Program-made: the position numbers and the translations under genes | Notes under the pieces: model-generated | Told to the model about the DNA's origin: nothing | Database searches by the model: none | Seen by the model: the letters and a program-made list of their open reading frames with translations, nothing else | Part shown: piece by piece, positions 31,219 to 42,604 of the stretch | Position numbering within the stretch: the first letter of the stretch is position 1 | How the letters are laid out: each line of letters begins with the position of its first letter | Assembly (NCBI GenBank): GCA_963920575.1 | Contig: OY986971.1 | Coordinates: 8,000,779-8,064,778 of the forward strand | Origin: Narthecium ossifragum | Taxonomy: Eukaryota > Streptophyta > Magnoliopsida > Dioscoreales > Nartheciaceae | Direction: 5' to 3' | Length of the DNA: 64,000 bases

Positions 31219-33618
31219 TGTGAGGACCTGTCCCTCTACCCCTGTGGCACGTTGTAGACCGCAAGGGCAATTTGGTAAATTACGCCTTGTTGGTTTGTTT
31301 CACACCCGCGTGTGCACATACTGGCCTTGTTTGTGTTAGTGCTTGTTTAGAATGGCTAGGTGGACCCGTGATCGGGAGATCCCAGCTCGGGCGCGCGGAA
31401 GCTTGCCTTTGGGCAGCTGACAACCCTTGAGCGATCGATCACTCCTTGGAACGATCGATCGGACTCGTGAACGAGTCGGTGGGTTTTGACCCGCTCGGAT
31501 CGATCCGGGGCGCGAGCGATCGATCGCTCCAAGGAGCGATCGATCGGACTCGCATTGGTGGCTTTTCTGCTTCGCGAGGACGGCCGCCGTTGGCCGTCGC
31601 TCTCTCCTGTCAGAGGGGGAGGACTTTCCCTCCCCTCCTTTCTCTTTCTCCCCTTCCCCCGGCTTTCCCCTTCCCCTTTTCCCTTCTTTTGTTCCTCTTC
31701 TCCTCCTCCTACTTTCTTCTTCCTTCTTTTCTTCTCTCCCGCGGCTCTGTTTCCTTCCCTTGTTTTCCGGCAGCAAGCCTCTTCTCCTCCGTTCTCCCTC
31801 CTCCGGCTATCGTTTTGGGTGTTCTAAGGCTCGTCGGATCCGTGACAACGAGAGGAAGATCTCTGAAGTGGTTTGGAACTTTGTTGGTGATCAACTCGCG
31901 GGGAATCAGCCGAGGAAAGCGCTGTTAGGTAGGTTCTTCTACCTACTGTGTTCTTTAATGGGTTTCTTTAGATCTAGCCGTTGGATCTTGTTGATCTTTG
32001 TCTTGTTGGATTTCTCATGCCTAGTAGAATTACTGATTTAAGGTTCATGATAATTGGTTGAGATTTGAGTAGGATTTATGCATAATTAATCTCGGATTTT
32101 CGGTTTTCTGCTGTTCTTGAAGAACAGCCGGCTTACGGTGAGTTTTCCGGCCGGCGTGTACGTGATCTTGGGTTGTGATGAACATAAGAGTTGTAGATCT
32201 TTGAATCTTCTCTCCAACCCAACTGATTTCATAATTTTCCGATTTTGCTACGATTTGTTATGAATTGTTTACTGGAGGGCTGCGTTGCAGCAATTAATTG
32301 GTAAGTTAATTTGATTAGCGGTTTTGATTAGTGTTTTCCCGTTAATCCAACCGTTGGATGATTATGAATTTGGATATGTTGATCCTAGTATATACACCTA
32401 CTGATGGCTAAGTTGGATCTTGAATCCGACGTCGTTTGGACGTCGGATCGACGGGATCAAATAGCCCCTAGTAGAGAACTTTTGGGTGTTTTGAATATAA
32501 TATTATATTTCAGAATATAATATTATATTGTTTACTGTTCATCAGCGGTTTTCGGGGTTGCTTCCCGTTGCAGGGGTTCGCGGTTGACGGTCGTGGAACC
32601 GTCGTAATGCCGGGACTCGCTGCGGATCGGCTGGCAGCGGTCAGTAGTACCGCTGCAGCGATCCAGTTGACTTTTATGATGCCTTATCATACTGTTGCAT
32701 GCCTATCTCCTGTTTGTATATGTCATAGCATGCATCGTTGATTTGTGCATTAGTTGCATTGGTTAGGACGTGGGTGATCTGTGGGTCGCCGTCTCGAGAC
32801 TGGAAGCTCGGACTTAGCCCTAGGACCGAGGTTGGGTAGTTTGGACCCGGTTTGAATTGTGGTGTCCAGTCGATTCGATGATAGGCTTAGATGACTGGTA
32901 CACTTGTTGCTTGATGATTGTAGAGGTCGTGTCGGCCTTGAGTCGGATGCTGAGGTGTAGCCGGTGTTCCACTGTGTTGACTCTTGAGTGGTGGAGAGGC
33001 CCCCTCAGCGGTGCCATTTCCCGCCTGCAGTGTCGGTTCCCTGCATGTGAGTCAGCAGTGTTTGTTGAGCTTACTGTGTGTTGCTCCTGGGCACCAGGGA
33101 TATTTGGTGTGGTTATGGGACCCCTGTATACACCCAGGTTCTACTTGAGGGCGACACTGTTGCGTTTCCCTTTTCCTTCTATGTGTCGTAGTGTAGATCC
33201 CTACTGAGCTTAGTGCTCACACCTACCCGGGCTGCGTTTTGCAGGTGCAGGCGTCAGTTCCTCTTCCGTGGCCCATACCGGGCAGTTGGTCGGCGGTGCG
33301 GCGGCGCCAGGCGGAGTCTGATAGGTGGTGATCCTTTACAGTTTTTTTTATCCTATGTTACATAGTCTCCTACGGGAGTAATATTGTATTTGAACCTCCC
33401 CCCTCTCCGAGGATTTGTATATTAAATCTTTTTGAGTTCGTAAATCTGTGGTTCGATGTTGTTAAATTATTGTATCTTTTAATTGGGGGTGCTTTTGATG
33501 AACTGTTAGGGAGACCAATAGGTTAGAGGGAACCCTCGCCAGCTTTCCTTCCGCGTTTTGTTAGGTTCCGGTTCGCGTCGCCCGGCCCGGTTGGTCTTTC
33601 GCGGGTCGAGGCGCGACA
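31219..33618 (+). mobile_element. 5' LTR, family A (2400 bp)
   Basis: Begins TGTGAGGACCTGTCCCTC and ends GGCGCGACA. GATCGATC palindromes start at 31433, 31453, 31498, 31518 and 31538. A long pyrimidine-rich stretch follows at 31612-31760. The last 560 bases repeat at 36619-37170 and, with divergence, on the minus strand in 1-400. Confidence 0.9.
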
Positions 33619-33620
33619 GC

Positions 33621-33633
33621 TTGGTATCAGAGC
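33621..33633 (+). other. Primer binding site, initiator-Met tRNA type (family A)
   Basis: TTGGTATCAGAGC two bases after the LTR end, the usual plant gypsy site that pairs with the 3' end of initiator-Met tRNA. Confidence 0.9.
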
Positions 33634-33825
33634 ATAGGTTGTAGATCCCAGGGTTTAGGATCAGTATTCGGTTGAGGTTGAGCGTGGAATGTGGAATGGG
33701 TTAGTTCTATGTCTAGAACATCCGTGCATACTCCTTTTGATGTGTTATGTCTTCCGCTTTATGTTGTGTTGTTTGTTTTGCCGTTCTGACGAGTGAATGC
33801 TCGTTTGTCGTCCGTGATCGCGCAG

Positions 33826-34868
33826 ATGTCGGGAGCTCGAGGCCGACCTTCGATTGTTGGTCGGGGTGGGGCACGACCTGGTCGACCCGCCCGACCAGAC
33901 AGGGTAGCACCTGTCAGGGGGTCAGAGCTAGACAGATTACGCCATCACCAGCGACGGTTGCGGTCGCACAGGAGGAGGCCTTTCTCACCGAGGAGAGGGT
34001 TCTCTCTCCTGTCGACGGGCGGACCGCTGCGGCGGTCTTGTTGGACTTTCTGCAGCTGGACCCGTCTAGGTTCAGTGGTGGGTCAGCAGGTCCAGTGGCC
34101 AGGGCACGTCAGTTTGAGCAGGGGCTTCGATCAGAGATCAGACGACGGACCAGTTCTTATAGCTTCCAGACGTACTCAGCAGTTCTGGACTGCGCCTTGG
34201 CAGTAGGGGCGCAGTTGCGGGACGAGAGGTGCCGGGCAGTTCCACCGGCATCCTCTACCAGTGCATTGCAGAGACCCCAGTTCAGAGGCGGAATCGGCAG
34301 AGGGCACCAACGGCGTCAGCGACGCTTTCAGCAGCGGTCGCAGCGCCCGCACCAGTTCGAGCCACAGTTGCCGAGTCCGCCAGGCCATTTTCCCCTGACG
34401 GTCGGGCCGTCTGGGCAGGCTCCGTCAGGGAGAGGCCAGGGTCAGCAGCCTGGTGGCGCATCAGCCACTTGTTTCCAGTGCGGGCAGCCGGGACACTTCT
34501 GCCAGGACTGTCCCATGCGAGGAGCGCGGGGCGCTATGCCGCAGGGCAGTAGAGGCGGGGGGTACGGTGCTTGGCAGGGGAGCGGTGGTGGGCGTGAGTC
34601 AGGGGCTGGACCGGGCCGATCCAGAGGTGGAGGCGGCCAGTGAAGGCGTGTGTTTGCTCTTCCGGGGTGTCAGCAGCCGGGCGCGTCAGTCACGTGCTTC
34701 CAGTGCGGGCAGCTGGGGCACTACTGTAGAGACTGTTCCTTGCGAGGAGCGCAGGGCGCTGTGCCGCAGGGCAGTAGAGGCGGAGGGCCCAGTGCTTGGC
34801 CGGGGAGCAGTGGTGGGCGCAGGTCAGCGGCTGGACTGAGCTGCTCCAGGGGTGGAGGCAGCCAGTGA
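33826..34868 (+). pseudogene. gag of family A, core deleted, zinc knuckle duplicated
   Basis: ATG at 33826 begins MSGARGRPSIVGRGGARPGR, the basic N-terminus. After a frame change the sequence reads LLDFLQLDPSRFSGGSAGPV and jumps at once to ARQFEQGLRSEIRRRTSSY, which in intact relatives lies more than 100 residues further on, so the capsid core is missing. A CCHC knuckle CFQCGQPGHFCQDC is followed by a stop at 34641-34643. A second in-frame unit starting 228 bases later carries CFQCGQLGHYCRDC and ends at another stop (34866-34868). Confidence 0.8.
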
Positions 34869-35005
34869 GGTCGTGTGGTTACTCTCCCAGTGCACAAGTA
34901 GCAGGACACCGTACAGTAGTACTAGCAGCCGCAGCAGTATAAGCAGGCAGCGGCAGAGCCATCCATCCTCAGAGGTATCTTTCAGCTTTCTAGTCCTTAG
35001 TAGAT

Positions 35006-35620
35006 ATGCAGATAGATTCTGGAACGTCTCTTTCCTACATTGCTAGCATGTGTGTGGCATCGCTAGGATTAGAGACGAGTTGGCTAGAGGTGGCACAGTC
35101 TGAAGACTCACCGATCGGCTGCACAGTCAGGGTAGACCGGGTCTGCCGATCTTGTTCTTTGGAGGTTGGAGGCCTCCGTGTCTGTCTAGACCTGCGGGTG
35201 CTAGACATTACAGGCTTCGAGGTGATACTCGGTATGGACTGGTTAGCAGCATACCGAGCTATCATCGACTGTGGTCGCCGGAGGGTGGTCGCTTGGACAC
35301 TCGATGGGACACAGTTTGTGTCGTTGGGGGATCGATTTTCAGCCGATTCCTTTGCTTGTGATGTGGAGAGGCGTGGCAGCGAGCTTTCAGCCTTGCTAGC
35401 CAGCCTGTCCCTGTTTGGGTCAGAGGGAGTGCAGCAGAGCAGTTTCCCCAGGATCGTGTGCGACTACACCGATGTGTTTCCCGAGGTGTTACTAGGGCTT
35501 CCACCGCCCAAAGAGGTCGATTTTGAGATCGACCTAGTACCAAGTGCCGCACCGATCTCTCTCCCAGCTTTCAGGATGGCACCAGCAGAGCAGAGTGAGT
35601 TGAGGACCCAGCTAGATGAA
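35006..35620 (+). pseudogene. Family A aspartic protease and start of reverse transcriptase
   Basis: MQIDSGTSLSYIASMCVASL carries the protease catalytic DSG; VILGMDWLAAYRAIIDCGRR is the conserved distal block. CDYTDVFPEVLLGLPPPKEV leads into reverse transcriptase ([23 protein letters not shown]). The frame is open from 35006 to 35869, but after LDE at about 35615 the text no longer matches reverse transcriptase in this frame, because a deletion joins it out of frame to the palm region. Confidence 0.85.
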
Positions 35621-36209
35621 CGCACCAGCAGCGTTCATGGATCTCAACCAGAGGATCTTCCAGCCTTTCCTAGACGAGTTCGTGGTGGTGTTCGTCGACG
35701 ACATCCTTATCTACTTCCGGTCAGAGGCGGAGCACGAGCGACACTTGGCGACAGTGTTGCACCTACTTCGGGAGCATCGGCTTTATGCCAAGGCTTCCAA
35801 GTGCGAGTTCTGGCTTGCACAGGTGGGATTCCTTGGACACGTGGTGTCGGCAGCAGATATCTCAGTTGACCCAGCCAAGGTCGAGGCAGTGGTACAATGG
35901 CAGAGACCGAGGACAGTGTTCGAGGTTCGTAGCTTCTTAGGCCTGGCGGGTTACTACAGGCGGTTCGTGCGGGACTTCTCCAGAGTTGCCGGACCATTGA
36001 CCAGACTGACACAGAAGGCCGTCCCGTTCGTGTGGGATGATGCTAGTGAGCCAGCCTTCGTAGAGCTGAGGACCAGGTTGACCAGTGCACCGGTGCTGAT
36101 CGTCCCCGAGCGAGGTGTTGGTTACAACATCTACAACGATGCTGGATGGAGCGACTGGAGGACTACGACTTTGCGTTGCATTACCACCCTGGTAAGGCAG
36201 ACGTCGTAG
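35616..36209 (+). pseudogene. Family A reverse transcriptase palm/thumb and RNase H start
   Basis: Starts [17 protein letters not shown], then FVDDILIYF, the block that holds the paired catalytic Asp, then [15 protein letters not shown] and [20 protein letters not shown]. The segment expected between LDE and NAPAAF (about 100 residues, with the first catalytic Asp) is absent. The RNase H domain begins YNIYNDAG and is cut at once. Confidence 0.85.
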
Positions 36210-36628
36210 TAGACGCACTGAGCAGACAGGTGAGAGGCACCAGAGCAGCAGTTGTAGTGTTGTCAGCGCGGCAGTGGCAGGCTCTAGAGATGGCGGGCCA
36301 ATTGGGGCTCGAGTTTGAGGATCGGGGATCCAGCAGATTTCACTATGCAGTGCAGAGTATGCCAGCAGTTTTGGCCAGAGTGTTAGAGGCACAGCACAGT
36401 GACCCAGAGCTCGAGGAGTTATGCACAGCAGCGGGCACGGAGGGCGCAGACGGAGACTGGACAGTATCGTCAGACGGAGGGCTACGGTTCAGAGGCAGAG
36501 TAGCGGTTCCAGCAGATCCAGTTCTACGAGACGACGTCCTACGAGAGTTCCACCACTTTCGTTTTGCGGTTCATCTCGGCGGCACCAAGATGTACCAGGA
36601 TCTTCGGCGTGCTTACTGTGTTTGTTGA
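36146..36628 (+). pseudogene. Family A RNase H end and zinc-binding start of integrase
   Basis: [20 protein letters not shown] and VDALSRQ form the usual end of RNase H, joined directly to the first few residues of that domain by deletion. Later REFHHFRFAVHLGGTKMYQD, LRRAY is the beginning of the integrase zinc-binding region; the sequence then runs into LTR at about 36619, so the integrase catalytic core is lost. Confidence 0.85.
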
Positions 36629-37170
36629 GCTTACTGTGTGCTGCTCCTGGGCACCAGGGACATGCTGTGGGGTTATGGGACCCCTGTATACACCCAGGTT
36701 CTACTTGAGTGTGACACTGTTGCGTTTCCCTCTTCTTTCTGTGTGTCGTAGTATAGATCCCTACTGAGCTTAGTGCTCACACCTACTCGGGCTGCGTTTT
36801 GCAGGTGCAGGCGTCAGTTCCTATTCCGTGGCCCCTACCGGGCAGTTGGTCGGCGGCGCCAGGCGGAGTCTGAGAGGTGGTGATCCTTTACATTTTTTTT
36901 TAACCTATGTTAGATAGTCTACTACAGGAGTAATGTTGTATTTGAACCTCCCCCCTCTCCGAGGATTTGTATATTAAATCTTTTTGAGTTCGTAAATCTG
37001 TGGTTCGATGTTGTTAAATTATTGTATCTTTTAATTAGGGGTGCTTTTGGTGAATTGTTAGGGAGACCAATAGGTTAGAGGGAACCCTCGCCAGCTCTTC
37101 TCCCGCGTTTTGTTAGGTTCTGGTTCGCGTCGCCCGGCCCGGTTGGGCTTTCGCGGGTCGGGGCGCGACA
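36619..37170 (+). mobile_element. 3' LTR remnant, family A
   Basis: Corresponds to the last ~560 bases of the 5' LTR (33059-33618) and ends GGGGCGCGACA. The upstream three quarters of the 3' LTR are missing. The junction with integrase shares the short string GTG with the LTR. Confidence 0.9.
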
Positions 37171-37427
37171 TGCGATCCTTGCGGCGTGATTGCTAGCTGA
37201 TGGCAGTGGTCCGACCGATCGCTGCATGCGGCGAACAAGCTTCTCGCTCCCTGAAAAATTTTGTTTTAATGCTGCAAAAATTCTAGAAAATGTCAGATAA
37301 ATCTTAAAAAGTGTAAAATAAAGAAAAGGAAAAATAAGAAAGACAAAAACGTAACTAAGCAAACAAAAAGAGTCAAAAGAAAATCAATCAATCAACCGTC
37401 GAATTCCCCGGCAATGGCGCCAAAATT
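37171..37427 (-). other. Athila-like 5' leader after PBS
   Basis: On the minus strand this follows the primer site and reads through non-coding leader to the TGCGA insertion point. A minus frame from about 37229 (MQRSVGPLPSASNHAARIA) runs into the insertion and seems to continue beyond 31218, so it may be the start of the disrupted gag. Confidence 0.45.
37406..37422 (-). other. Primer binding site, Asp tRNA type (Athila-like)
   Basis: On the minus strand TGGCGCCATTGCCGGGG, five bases past the LTR end. This is the usual primer site of the Athila/Tat group (tRNA-Asp 3' end TGGCGCCGTTGCC) with one substitution. Confidence 0.8.
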
Positions 37428-38925
37428 TGATCGTTCAGAAAGCGTGCCGTTAAAGCGTAGCAAACTTCAATCAAAACTAAGCAAAAGTAGTATTTGAATC
37501 AAAACTTCAATCAAAACTTCAATCATAATCCTTATTCTATCACTATCCTATAGGGTAGATTAGTGGTGAAGTTCAGAGTCGATCCACAGGGAAAACGTTA
37601 GAAACCAAAATCACTTCTCAAAACTCTAAAACTAAGCAAAAGTAGTAATTATAAGATTGAATTACCTAAAGCTAACTAAGAAAAGCAAGTAAAAGTTGTT
37701 TTTAAATCACTAAGAGAAATACCTAGGGATTACTCAATCCATCTTAGTTTCACCTTCTGTATTCTTCAGTTATCCTATTGTCACATTCTCTAAACATTAT
37801 GGATCATACGGCTATAAGCTCACATGAATCGCTAAAATAAGATTTATGTTCCTAATAGCATAGCCTATCTTTCTTGGCATAGATTGTCTTCGGTCCTACA
37901 ATTACTTTAAGTTATACTACTCCTAATGACCTTGGCACAACCTATTCTTGCTTAACATAGCCTATCTCACTAACAAAGCATAAATCACATGAAAACCATC
38001 CTATGAATCTCTATAATCAATCACAAAAATCATGTAGGACTGAAAATACGTCAAGGGAACTCTGTTCCTTCAACTCTATTAACAATAAAAAGCAAATTCA
38101 TAGGATCTTGTCTTGAGAAGAATACAAGATTCAAACCAAAGAATATAAAAAGTTACACTCGGGTTTCTTGAGATCCCTAAGTTTAGAAATTAGCTACTCA
38201 TCTTTTCGAAAAGATCCATAGGTGTTGGGAAGGAAGCCATCGATCCCCGCGAAAAGATCTCAGTCTTCAAATCCTAGCATTCTGTTTTTTTCTCTCTGAT
38301 TCCTCCCCCAAAAGATGAAAAATTCAGGTGGAATAACCCTATTTATAAGAGAACTCCCGAAATTAGAGTTTTGGCTAAGTTGGACTTATATTACAACTCG
38401 GATTTTCTAAATTAACCTGGCAGCTCTATTCCGAGCACAACTGGGTCCAATGTGTATGGAATCTGATAACTTGTCCAACACAAAAGTTATATATTAGGGT
38501 GTCCTCTATCCGTTCCCGAATATTGCAAAATATTTGAAGTTATCTGGAATATTTCACGAATATTCTTCTAAACATCGACGGATCAGTTTTCCAACAGCTG
38601 TGTATCTTGATCTCCTTCAAAACTGGAATCAATCCATCAGGAATCTCGAAACGTGTCTAACATGAACATTGTAGATCTTGAAGTCTTTCTTCACATACCA
38701 ACTTGCCAGAATATTTGGACTTATACAGAATTTCTGGCGATTATTCTCCTGACAGACGACGAAGCAGTTTTTATCACATAAATCCATATTTTAGCCAAAT
38801 TTATTGTATTTCTTTTCAAATCATGATTAAACCTGAAACCAGCTAACAAACTATTAAATACAACTACTCTACGCCTAACAAAGGTAAATTAAGGGGTTTA
38901 ATTACGAATATTTAGTGACTCATCA
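37428..38925 (-). mobile_element. LTR of an Athila-like gypsy element (1498 bp)
   Basis: On the minus strand it starts TGATGAGTCACTAAATATTC at 38925 and ends ..TTTCTGAACGATCA at 37428. A purine-rich AAGTTGAGGGGTG lies directly upstream of its start, a good polypurine tract, so it is a 3' LTR of the gag-protease element to its right. A primer site lies directly after its end, so it is also a 5' LTR for sequence to its left. Two elements therefore share it, or recombination joined them. Confidence 0.8.
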
Positions 38926-41600
38926 CACCCCTCAACTTACACTTTACTACTCCTCGATCAAAGAAAAGATAAAAAGAAAACAATAAATCTAAATAGCCAC
39001 ATTCGTAGGTCTCACGATTGCACTTAGCATGTCCAACAAGCCTTTAAACCTCTAGGTTACCCCAATGGATGAGTTATAGTCTCCTGAGGGTTTTTAGGGA
39101 TGGCACCCACAAACATCTATACATTCCATTGAATATATCATTAGAAATCAATCATAATACTCATCAACTCCAATGCATGAAATAAAAATAAAATCCATAA
39201 ATATACCTTTCAACTCATAATCACATAAAAATATACTAAATAAAAACATGTCATAACATATTTCCAACACTTTAACATATTTACTCTTGATTAAAAACAA
39301 CTTTAACACTCCTATGTGTGAATATGTTTTCACATGTTTCAGAGTATCAATTATATCTAAACACTTCAATCATTCAAGATCACAATCATAGCCAAACACA
39401 TATTTTCCACTAATCACATAGCAATCTCTGTTTTTATTTTCTCTTCTTTTTTTTTCCACTATAACATGTGCAATGTTATGATTTATTAAGCTTTCTTCAT
39501 CATTCATGTAACGAGGTTCAAGCCAATGACTTCAAACCAGATGGGTTTAGGGCATTAAGTGTAGAACACTCTTCAGACTCTAATGCTCAAATCATGAAGG
39601 TTACAAATCATAACTAGTCATTTTTTTCAGGAATTTCACCTGTTTTACGCGAACAACACACCTTGTTAGACACATTACCTGGTTACTAAGTTGAAAATCC
39701 TTTTTCTTTATTATTGTTTTTACATATATTTTGCATATTCAGATAAATGCATGTGTTCATGTATTTTCTGTGACATGACATAAAATTGTAAATCTATCAT
39801 AGTATTATGCTTAGCATCTAATCTCAACTCCTTAACATGTGGAAGTGAACATGTGCATTGGAATATGTCCAGTTATTCTTAAATCATGTTAAAAGTGTTA
39901 AAATATAGAAATAACGTCATGAATAGCAAAAATTTACTATCCCCTATATAACATACAAGTCACAGAATAATTCAGAAGATAAATTTCTGAAACAAACATC
40001 TTTGTCAAATCATATCATAATTTCATTTTTTTGACATAATTCAAGGGATGTATAATATGTAATTTTTTAAAAAATAAGCATGAATTCTTAGAATTCTACC
40101 CCCAATTTAAATCTAATTGTCCCCAATTATACTAAGTCATAAAAATAAAGCAAGGAATAAAGGGTAGAGATAACCATGATAACGTACAAAAAATTTCTCA
40201 CCGCACCGTCCACCATAAGGATACGTCGCTACTTAAAATAAAATGTCTCTAGAATGATAAGAAAATAATAAAACAATACAATTCATCATGACATATGAGA
40301 GACATATAAAAAGAATGTAAACTTACCCCCCTAATAGGTATAGCAATAATTCGATTAAATAGTCACCCTTAATTGATTTCCAAAGTAAAACCTATCAGAA
40401 AAATACCTTTCCAAAAGATCAAATAAATAGCATGAAAAATATATCAAAAATTGTAAAAAGCTATAAAAATCATTAAAATTTTTAACAGAGTCTCCTTTGT
40501 ATTTATGAAGTACGATCCTGTACAACCATTCATCCACATGATTTAAAATATGTACATGAAATTATTCATTTAAAGCACCAAACTATTTATCATCCATAGT
40601 GAGGGTTGTCACCCGCGATAAGATCGGATTTGAAAGTGACGGAGACAGAGACTGATGGAAGCTCCGGATGAAATTGCTGGTCTAAGAGTGCTTGTTATGG
40701 TCCTGATTGAAGATCTATAACGTCTGATCGGAAATCGAATCACTGTAGCACCTGGATCATGTCCAGCAACAATCGGACGGCTGAAACTCGCCGATGACGG
40801 AACAACGACAAAACATTGTCGCCGGATGACGGGAACAATATAGGAAGAATCATGGGAGATCTGAGAAGCTACCTATGGGGTTAGATCGATGAATCGCGGC
40901 TTGCAGGTGGCAGATTAGAGGTCGCCTATGTGGTGGAGTTCGGAGGAAGTTGGAATCCGACGATCCAGGCTCCAATCGAGGTAGGCAATGGTGGAGGAAG
41001 AGTCGTGGGGGCTTTGTGACGACTACTGCGGGGCTGGATCAAAAGATTGGGGTCGGCAAGTGGTGGATTGGAGGGGGACAACAAGGTTTAGATCGCCGGC
41101 GTTTGATTCCGGTAATCTAAGCAGCAAGGAAGGTTTTTGATGGTGGCAGGCGACCTAGGCAAGGTGCTCGGGTTGTTTCAAGTTAGTGGGTGGCCATGGA
41201 TGAGGAGAACGATGGTGGCTTGGGAAGGTAGAGAGGCTCACCGGCGTCGTAGGAGAGAGGGATGGGGTCGGAGGTGGTCATGGAAAGGTAGGTGGAAGGA
41301 TGGCGGAGGTGATAGCGGTGATATGGAGGGACGGGGAGGGCCGGAGAGGTGACGACAATGGACAGCTCGGGGTGAGCCACTGGAAGCCAGGCGGAGCCAG
41401 GACAACGAAGTCCCGGCTCAGATCGGGCTCGGGTGAGAAGGAGAGAGGAAAATCGAGGAAAACTAAAAAAAAGGGGGAAATTTTGGGAAAGGTCATGGAA
41501 AAATCCTATAAAACAAATTAAGAAAAATCCTAAAATCTATTGGGTTGCCTCCCAGGAAACGCGAGAATTTAACGTCCCTCGCCAGACGTCCTGAAATGGT
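38926..41600 (-). other. Athila-like 3' non-coding internal region
   Basis: Runs on the minus strand from a GGGAGGCAACCCAATAG string near 41545, typical of the region after pol in Athila/Tat elements, to the polypurine tract at about 38926-38940. It is AT-rich from 38930 to 40600 and GC-rich with purine bias from 40600 to 41450. No reverse transcriptase, RNase H or integrase text was seen. Confidence 0.5.
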
Positions 41601-41707
41601 CAGTTATAACATGGATCTGTCAGATTGCGAACTCGATCACACCACCCAGAATAATTTTCTCCACATAATGATTTAAACCATACCCTACCCCACAGTATGT
41701 CAAGTAT

Positions 41708-42530
41708 TTAATGATGCAGACCTATTAATTTTTTCCTCTCAACAAGTGTATTAAAAACCCCACCCTCTATAAAAGACAAACCATCGTCATATTTCATCTT
41801 ATAACCAAGTCTACGGTATGTGTCCCCCATAGTAATAGAATTATCATTGGGATGAACCATAAGTGAAAGGGTAGAAGGTTTTATTTTCAAAATAGATGTT
41901 GAAAGCATAGATAGTGGTGCAGATATAGGTAAAAGAGGAGGTGGTGGTACAACTTCAGAATCTATTTACATCTCTATGCATAAATGTGTTTCAATATAAT
42001 CAGCATAAAATTGTCCAGTGTCTAAGTCAACGTCAAACAAAGATGGATTAGAAATAGAGACATTAATAACATCAACGGTAAAGCAGTCATTATTTTCAGG
42101 AAAATATGCATACTTAAATATATTCAAACGTTTCTTCATGTTGCCAAAAGAGACATCCATAAGACCTGTATGACAGTTAATACAAGCTTTCGCAGTAGCT
42201 AGGAAAGGTCGATCTAAGATAATAGGCATGGTTTTCTTGCAAAGAACCCTGGGCTTCATGTCCAAGACAATGAAGTCGACAGGAAAGAAGAAGCTATCAA
42301 CCTTAACCAACACATCCTCCAAGATATCTCGCGGTGTCTTGATGGATCTATCAGCTAACTGAAGGGTTACTGTCGTAAGCTTCAAATCATTCATTCCAAA
42401 TTTCTGATATAGGGAATAGGGCATTAAATTTACACTAGCACCAAGATCAAGAAGAGCACCATCAATACGATAGTCTCCTATACAACAACAAATAGTTGGG
42501 GTGCCCGGATCCTTAAGTTTTGGTAGAATG
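41708..42530 (-). pseudogene. Athila-like aspartic protease
   Basis: On the minus strand: KDPGTPTICCCIGDYRIDGA, LLDLGASVNLMPYSLYQKFG, TTVTLQLADRSIKTPRDILE, DVLVKVDSFFFPVDFIVLD and ILDRPFLATAKACINCHTG. This order is that of the Athila/Tat protease region, where DLGAS replaces the standard DSGA. It runs to a stop near 41966 and then to a further open frame (41908-41708) that I do not recognise. The polymerase that should follow is absent. Confidence 0.8.
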
Positions 42531-42604
42531 TCCTACTTTAGGATTGAACTTACATTTTCAGTTAGAAAAATTTTCTTAGAGCCCTGAGATTTGGATTTGC
42601 GTTT

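Larger units (their letters stand above)
31219..37170 (+). mobile_element. Del/Tekay-like Ty3/gypsy element, family A, with TSD TGCGA
   Basis: A 5' LTR (31219-33618), PBS, gag, protease, fragments of reverse transcriptase and RNase H, and a 3' LTR remnant ending at 37170. The five bases TGCGA flank both ends (31214-31218 and 37171-37175), so it inserted as a unit. Four internal deletions have removed the gag core, the centre of reverse transcriptase, most of RNase H, and all of integrase (except the HHCC-side start) with the first ~1840 bases of the 3' LTR. Clade assignment (chromovirus, Del/Tekay) rests on the long LTR, the initiator-Met primer site and the wording of the protease and RT blocks. 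It cannot transpose on its own. Confidence 0.9.

Noticed and set aside
31446..31928. 160-codon frame in the 5' LTR of gypsy A
   Set aside because: It reads the pyrimidine-rich LTR leader and shifts into poly-Pro/Ser/Leu. Not part of gag or pol.
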